Shown here: piece by piece, positions 16,732-20,581 of the stretch
Numbering within the stretch: the stretch's first letter is position 1
Layout: each line of letters starts with the position of its first letter
Assembly: GCA_964478455.1 (NCBI GenBank)
Contig: CAYZJD010000032.1
Coordinates: 1-20,581 of the forward strand
Direction of reading: 5' to 3'
Length of the DNA: 20,581 nucleotides
Origin: CAYZJD01 sp964478455
GTDB lineage: Bacteria > Acidobacteriota > Terriglobia > Bryobacterales > Bryobacteraceae
The notes under the pieces: model-generated
What the model saw: the letters and a program-made list of their open reading frames with translations, nothing else
The model's database searches: none
Told to the model about the DNA's origin: nothing
Program-made: the position numbers and the translations under genes

Positions 16732-16760
16732 AGTATCGCACATTTCATTACGAAAATCAC
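16732..16760 (-). promoter_or_regulatory. Possible IclR-gene promoter
   Basis: Reading leftward, GTGATT (16760-16755, three matches to the -35 consensus) and GATACT (16737-16732) are 17 bases apart. The palindrome at 16742-16756 lies between them, the expected place for an autorepressor site. The hexamers are weak, so this is a tentative call. Confidence 0.3.
16742..16756. promoter_or_regulatory. Candidate IclR operator 1
   Basis: An imperfect palindrome with TTTC (16743-16746) and GAAA (16752-16755) around ATTAC. On the minus strand it reads TTTTCGTAATGAAAT and shares the 8-base core CGTAATGA with operator 2. Spaced TTTC/GAAA half-sites of this size are typical of IclR-family operators. Confidence 0.5.
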
Positions 16761-16776
16761 CGCTTGAGAAACAAAA

Positions 16777-16822
16777 GGTTCCGTAATGAGACACACCGCA
16801 TGCACATTCGATGGACGGAACC
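16777..16822. promoter_or_regulatory. Candidate IclR operator 2 with distal inverted half-site
   Basis: GTTCCGTAATGAGAC (16778-16792) shares CGTAATGA with operator 1 in opposite orientation, the two centres being 36 bp apart. In addition GGTTCCGT (16777-16784) has a perfect inverted copy, ACGGAACC (16815-16822), 30 bases away. The arrangement lies between the IclR gene and galT and could allow looping or control of both promoters. I see no convincing galT -35/-10 pair in the remainder of the 199-bp gap. Confidence 0.45.
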
Positions 16823-16905
16823 GGCGGGCGGACGGCGCGAGGCGGGGTGCTACATTGACTAGTTGGCTCCCGCATGCGCCGGGAGAGGAGGGAGAGCCGG
16901 CCGCC

Positions 16906-17922
16906 ATGCTCGACTGGAAGCAGCATCCGCACCGCCGCTACAACCCGCTGACGCGCGAGTGGATCCTCGTTTCGCCGCACCGCACCGAGCGGCCGTGGCA
17001 GGGACAGGTCGAGAGGCCGGAGCCGGAATGCCAGCCGGAATACGATCCGGATTGCTACCTCTGTCCCGGCAACAGCCGCGCCGGAGGCGTCCGGAATCCG
17101 CCTTACACCGGCACGTTCGTCTTCGAGAACGACTTCGCCGCGCTGAAGCCGGACACGCCGCCCGAGAGCTTCGAACTCGATGGTCTGATCGCAGCGCGCG
17201 GCGAGCCGGGCATCTGCCGCGTGCTTTGTTTCTCCCCGAAGCACAACCTGACGGTCCCGGGGATGAGCCAAGAGGAAATGCGGCGCGTCGTTGATCTGTG
17301 GACCACGCAGTATCAGGAATTGGCGCAGATGCCGTTCATCCGGCACGTGCAGATCTTCGAAAACCGGGGCGCGATGATGGGATGCAGCAACCCGCACCCG
17401 CATTGCCAGGTCTGGGCCAACGCCACTCTGCCGACCGAGCCGGCTAAGGAGCAGGCGGCTTTGTCGGACTACCGCGCGGCGCGGCGCTCGTGTCTTCTGT
17501 GCGACTACCTCTCGCTCGAATTGAAATCGCGGGAGCGCGTGGTCTGCGAGAACGGGTCGTTCGCCGTGGTGGTTCCGTTCTGGGCGGTGTGGCCGTTCGA
17601 GGTGTTGGTGCTCACCCGGCGCCACGTGACGGCGCTGGACGAACTGGAGGACGACGAGCGGGAGGATCTCGCGCGTATCCTCCGGGACCTGACGCAGCGC
17701 TACGACCGCCTGTTCGCGGTTTCGTTCCCCTACTCCATGGGATTCCATCAGCGGCCAACCGATGGGGACGCGCACGACGAGTGGCACCTCCACGCGCACT
17801 ACCACCCGCCGCTGCTGCGCTCGGCCACCGTGCGCAAGTTCCTGGTCGGCTATGAGATGCTGGCGATGCCGCAGCGCGACATCACGCCGGAAGCGGCGGC
17901 CGAAAGCTTGAGGAGCACATAG
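16906..17922 (+). CDS. galT: Galactose-1-phosphate uridylyltransferase
   Basis: This 338-residue enzyme exchanges UMP between UDP-glucose and galactose-1-phosphate in the Leloir pathway. The active site NPHPHCQVW (162-170) contains the nucleophilic histidine H166 and the zinc-ligand position H164. C50 and C53 (CYLC) and H113 fit the remaining zinc-site positions of the family. H281, H296 and H298 (GFH and HLHAHYHPP) match the second, iron-type site of the E. coli enzyme even in numbering. An extra CLLC pair occurs at 196-199. The length is close to the usual 348. The ATG at 16906 is chosen because the conserved N-terminus begins there and GGAGG/GGGAG lies upstream; the frame is open back to 16786 through operator DNA. 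No galK or galE is in the window. The TPR gene follows after 14 bases. Confidence 0.95.
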   Translation: MLDWKQHPHRRYNPLTREWILVSPHRTERPWQGQVERPEPECQPEYDPDCYLCPGNSRAGGVRNPPYTGTFVFENDFAALKPDTPPESFELDGLIAARGEPGICRVLCFSPKHNLTVPGMSQEEMRRVVDLWTTQYQELAQMPFIRHVQIFENRGAMMGCSNPHPHCQVWANATLPTEPAKEQAALSDYRAARRSCLLCDYLSLELKSRERVVCENGSFAVVVPFWAVWPFEVLVLTRRHVTALDELEDDEREDLARILRDLTQRYDRLFAVSFPYSMGFHQRPTDGDAHDEWHLHAHYHPPLLRSATVRKFLVGYEMLAMPQRDITPEAAAESLRST

Positions 17923-17936
17923 CGGAGCGAGGAGCC

Positions 17937-18740
17937 ATGCGCCCGCTGCCCGGAACCGCGCTGCTGGTTTGGACAGGCCTGGTGGCGCAGGCGCTTTCGC
18001 CTGCGACCCGCGCGGAGAACGAAGCCCGCGCCGCGCTCGAACGCGGCGCAGCGCTGTTCACCGAGCACAAGCTCGAGGAAGCCGTGCGCGAATTGCGGCG
18101 TTCGCTCGCGCTCGATCCGGACCAGCCGCGGGCCGAAAAACTGCTCGGCCTCACGTTGCAGATCGCCGGTAAGCAGGCGGATGCCGAACAGGCGTTCCAG
18201 CGGGCCTGCCGGCTCGATTCGAAGGACTCCGAGGCCTGGTTCTTCCTTGGCCGCGTCCTGTACCTGCGCAACTTCTTTGACCGCGCGCGGCAGGCGCTCG
18301 AGACGGCGCGGAAGCTCAACGCGGCGGACTACCGGATTCACGACGCGCTGGCGCTGGCGCTCGAAGCGGACGGGGAGACCGAGCGCGCGCTGGCCTCCTA
18401 CCGCGAGGCGGTGCGGCTGAACCGGGGCGACCGCATCTCGCCGAGCCCGCATTTCAACTACGGGGCACTGCTCTTGAAGCTGAGCCGGTTCGAGGAGGCT
18501 GAGAGCCAGCTCAAGCGGGCCAAGGCCCTCGATCCGGAGAACTGGGAGGCGAGCTTTGAGCTTGGCAAGCTGTACTTTCAAACAGGGCGGCTGGAGGCGG
18601 CGGCCGGGGAGTTGAAGCTTGCGCTGGGATGTCCCTCCGCGAAGGAGGAGGACCGGCGGCGCGTTCGCTATCTGCTCGGACAGGTCTACCTGCGGATGGG
18701 ACGGGAGGCCGAGGCCGCTGCCCTTCCGGAGGGACGGTGA
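17937..18740 (+). CDS. Exported TPR-repeat protein
   Basis: This 267-residue protein has an N-terminal hydrophobic signal (residues 5-26, up to ATRA-EN) and then about six tetratricopeptide repeats. Typical helices are AVRELRRSLALDPDQPRAEK, QAFQRACRLDSKDSEAWFFLG, ALASYREAVRLN and AESQLKRAKALDPENWEASF. TPR arrays are protein-interaction scaffolds; nothing indicates a catalytic function. It begins 14 bases after galT with GGAG sites just upstream, so it is likely in the same transcript. A REP-like palindrome (17986-18005) forms part of the signal-peptide coding sequence, encoding QALSPA. The partner is unknown; it may be a periplasmic assembly factor. Confidence 0.87.
   Translation: MRPLPGTALLVWTGLVAQALSPATRAENEARAALERGAALFTEHKLEEAVRELRRSLALDPDQPRAEKLLGLTLQIAGKQADAEQAFQRACRLDSKDSEAWFFLGRVLYLRNFFDRARQALETARKLNAADYRIHDALALALEADGETERALASYREAVRLNRGDRISPSPHFNYGALLLKLSRFEEAESQLKRAKALDPENWEASFELGKLYFQTGRLEAAAGELKLALGCPSAKEEDRRRVRYLLGQVYLRMGREAEAAALPEGR
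17986..18005. repeat. REP-like palindrome, copy 2
   Basis: CGCAGGCG (17986-17993) and CGCCTGCG (17998-18005) form a perfect 8-bp stem with loop CTTT. Its 18-base core differs from copy 1 (13057-13078) at one base only. It lies within the signal-peptide region of the TPR gene. Confidence 0.6.
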
Positions 18741-18743
18741 GCT

Positions 18744-18776
18744 GAACCGCCGAGGCGCGGAGGACACAGAGGACAA
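18744..18776. repeat. Short purine-rich degenerate tandem repeat
   Basis: Between the TPR and GH123 genes, GAGG recurs three times at 8- and 9-base spacing (CCGAGGCG, CGGAGGAC, ACAGAGGAC). Similar short intergenic arrays of GCGGAGG/CACAGAGG type are scattered in several large bacterial genomes. It is too short to classify firmly. Confidence 0.3.
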
Positions 18777-18817
18777 CCGGGTGATATAAGAGTTGATCTT
18801 CCGATGAGAGGTGTGAG

Positions 18818-20515
18818 TTGAAGAGACCATTTCGGTGCATTCCCGTCTTGCTGGTTCTATTGCTGGCAGCCGCGGGTTGCGGGATGAAGGGCGGCTTGAG
18901 CGTCTGGCCGGTGGACTCGCTGGTCAAAGTGTTTCCCGACGACATGCCGGGGACAAACGAGTCTGGCGGCACGGTCCTGACCGCGCGGAACGGCCATGCC
19001 AGCGTCCAGTTCGCCGTACGGTCCAGGGCCGGTATCCCGAAGCTGCGCGTCGAGGTCAGCGGGCCGGATCGTGGCGGAAAGACGCTGTCCGCCCAGGTGC
19101 GGTGGGCCGCCTGCGTGCCGGTGGGCTCGAATCCGCCGGAGACGCCGCGCGACGAGGTCATCCGACCGGGGCCGGCGTTGTTTCCCGACCCGCTGCGCGA
19201 GGATTTTCCTTTCGAGCTGAAGCCAGAGACCACTCAGTCGGTCTGGATCACGGTGTCCGCCCCGCCGGATGCCGAGTCGGGCGAATACAGCGGCGAGGCG
19301 AAGTTCTATTCGGGCGACGAACTGCTCGGCGCACGCGGCTTTCGTGTGCGCGTGATGGAAGCGACCGTTCCGGCCGCGCAGACCCTCAAAGTCACCAATT
19401 GGTTCAACCTGAGCGCCGGTCATCTGCGCCGGTACTACAAGGTCGAGCAGTATTCGGACGCTTACTGGGGCCTGCTCGGGAACATCGGCCGGGTGATGGC
19501 TGAGCACAAGCAGAACGTGCTGCTGACGCCGGTGATGTCGCTGGCGCAGCCATCCGTGGCGGGCGGCCGCATTCAATACGACTTCGCGCGTCTGGACAAA
19601 TGGGTCGAGACGTTCGAGAAGGCGGGATTGTTGGGAACGATCGAGGGCCGGCACTTACTCGGTCGCCAGTCCGGCTATCACACGCCGATGGTGGTGCCGG
19701 CCTATGTGGTGGAAAACGGAAAAGTAGTCGAGCGCAACCTGGAGGCGGGCGATCCGCGCGCCGAGCAATTCCTCAACGGCTTTCTCTCCGCGCTGTACGC
19801 GCATCTCAAGGAGAAAGGGTGGACGGGGCGCTACATCCAGCATGTTCACGACGAGCCGCATGGCCGCGAAGCGCCCACTTACAACCGCTATGCGACGATC
19901 ATCCGCAAGAACCTGCCCGGGATCCCGACGATCGACGCGGTGGGGCTCGACCAGGATATCGGCTTCTTCGCCGATGTCTGCGACATCTGGGTTCCGGTGC
20001 TTGGCAGCTTCGACCATCAGCTCGACAAGATCCGCGCGCACGTCGGGAAAGGGGGCACGGCCTGGTTCTACACCTGCATCTTTCCGCAAGGGCGTTATCT
20101 GAACCGCTTCATCGACCTCTCCTTGGTCAAGGTCCGCCTGCTTCACTGGTTTAACTTCCGGCACGATTTCACCGGCTTCCTTCACTGGGGCGGCAACTAC
20201 TGGGGGCCGGAACCCTTCGACAACGTGCAAACGGTGATTAACGACAACCTGACGCTGCTGCCGGCCGGCGACAACGCGATCGTGTATCCGAACCCGGAGA
20301 AGAGCAGCGTACTGAGCTCGATCCGGCTGGAAGCGATGCGCGAAGGCATCGAGGACTACGAGCTGCTGGCGGCGCTCGCGAAGAAGAAGCCGGACGCCGC
20401 CCGGCAACTGGCGCGGGACGCGATTCCCAACATCAACGATTACGTTCGCGAGCCGGCCGAATTCCGGAAGCTTCAGCGGCGATTGCTGGAGGCGATGTCC
20501 GGGGGAGGGAAGTGA
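18818..20515 (+). CDS. GH123/DUF4091-type glycoside hydrolase lipoprotein
   Basis: This 565-residue protein has a lipoprotein signal with lipobox LAAAGC, C21 being the lipidated residue. An N-terminal beta sandwich (about 28-185) is followed by a TIM-barrel domain (190-490). The strand end YIQHVHDEPHG (339-349) holds the adjacent D345-E346 pair, which matches the Asp-Glu catalytic pair of GH123 enzymes (substrate-assisted hydrolysis of N-acetylgalactosaminides). The C-terminal RLEAMREGIEDYELL (503-517) is the hallmark of DUF4091. The start is TTG at 18818, with GAGGTG close upstream; no ATG fits the signal peptide. The gene is 77 bases after the TPR gene and three bases before the next, so it is probably in the galT transcript. 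Beta-N-acetylgalactosaminidase is the best guess, but DUF4091 proteins are broad. Confidence 0.88.
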   Translation: MKRPFRCIPVLLVLLLAAAGCGMKGGLSVWPVDSLVKVFPDDMPGTNESGGTVLTARNGHASVQFAVRSRAGIPKLRVEVSGPDRGGKTLSAQVRWAACVPVGSNPPETPRDEVIRPGPALFPDPLREDFPFELKPETTQSVWITVSAPPDAESGEYSGEAKFYSGDELLGARGFRVRVMEATVPAAQTLKVTNWFNLSAGHLRRYYKVEQYSDAYWGLLGNIGRVMAEHKQNVLLTPVMSLAQPSVAGGRIQYDFARLDKWVETFEKAGLLGTIEGRHLLGRQSGYHTPMVVPAYVVENGKVVERNLEAGDPRAEQFLNGFLSALYAHLKEKGWTGRYIQHVHDEPHGREAPTYNRYATIIRKNLPGIPTIDAVGLDQDIGFFADVCDIWVPVLGSFDHQLDKIRAHVGKGGTAWFYTCIFPQGRYLNRFIDLSLVKVRLLHWFNFRHDFTGFLHWGGNYWGPEPFDNVQTVINDNLTLLPAGDNAIVYPNPEKSSVLSSIRLEAMREGIEDYELLAALAKKKPDAARQLARDAIPNINDYVREPAEFRKLQRRLLEAMSGGGK

Positions 20516-20518
20516 GCC

Positions 20519-20581
20519 ATGGGGAGGCGGAAGATGCAGGTGCTTGTGTACGGTTTTGCGCTGTTCGCGCTCGCGAGCGCG
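20519..20581 (+). CDS. Exported protein, N-terminal fragment only
   Basis: An open frame starts three bases after the GH123 stop and runs off the right edge after 21 codons (MGRRKMQVLVYGFALFALAS...). A basic start followed by a hydrophobic stretch indicates a signal peptide. A GGGGGAGGGA ribosome site precedes the first ATG. An in-frame ATG at 20534 with GGGAGG six bases upstream is an equal alternative. The mature protein is outside the window, so no function can be given. Confidence 0.6.
   Translation, partial: MGRRKMQVLVYGFALFALASA

Noticed and set aside
16707..16907. 67-codon N-terminal extension of the IclR protein
   Set aside because: It crosses the putative operator and promoter, lacks a ribosome site, and IclR proteins of normal length begin near 16706.
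16672..17805. 377-codon minus-strand frame opposite galT
   Set aside because: GalT active-site and metal-site residues prove the plus-strand frame; the minus frame has no recognisable domain.

Overview
The window looks like a scaffold from a high-GC acidobacterium, most likely of the Bryobacterales/Solibacter type. This is inferred from gene content, not from a marker gene: Tat-exported DUF362, CBM9-like and M81 proteins, tandem ceramidase-like hydrolases, a GH123/DUF4091 lipoprotein, and very high third-position GC with long antisense shadow frames. No rRNA, tRNA, CRISPR array, transposase or phage gene was seen. A run of 100 Ns (11492-11591) flanked by two identical 55-bp copies shows that this is a draft, probably metagenomic, assembly.

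Layout. (1) 1-699, minus: the N-terminal part of an exported FG-GAP/VCBS repeat protein. It is divergent from (2) 709-3540, plus: two tandem secreted paralogues of the neutral/alkaline ceramidase superfamily. (3) 3693-8114, minus: a 1473-residue exported protein joining a pectate-lyase-like domain, a second parallel beta-helix, FN3, a DNRLRE-like domain, IPT/TIG and three CARDB repeats. A promoter and a possible 59-codon small ORF precede it. (4) 8597-9370, plus: an SDR oxidoreductase. (5) 16706 down to 9398, minus: six co-oriented, tightly packed genes: IclR regulator, Tat-exported Gfo/Idh-like protein, secreted M81 (MlrC-like) metallopeptidase, exported glycosidase-like protein (interrupted by the N run), Tat-exported DUF362 protein, and Tat-exported CBM9-like protein. 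(6) 16906-20581, plus: galT, a TPR protein, a GH123-type lipoprotein and the start of another exported protein.

How the genes may work together (inference). Almost every product carries an export signal, so the region appears devoted to extracytoplasmic breakdown of glycans or glycoconjugates. The IclR-led block is the best candidate for an undescribed system: one cytoplasmic regulator followed by five exported proteins, four of them from families with poorly defined function. Paired palindromes in the IclR-galT intergenic region could let the regulator control both its own block and the divergent galT block. In that block, GH123 (an N-acetylgalactosaminidase-type fold) and GalT would fit hexosamine/galactose salvage.

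Small-scale structure includes two near-identical REP-like palindromes inside the 5' ends of two unrelated genes, stem-loops between both convergent gene pairs, and the duplicated 55-bp contig ends, which allow the gene broken by the gap to be reconstructed.
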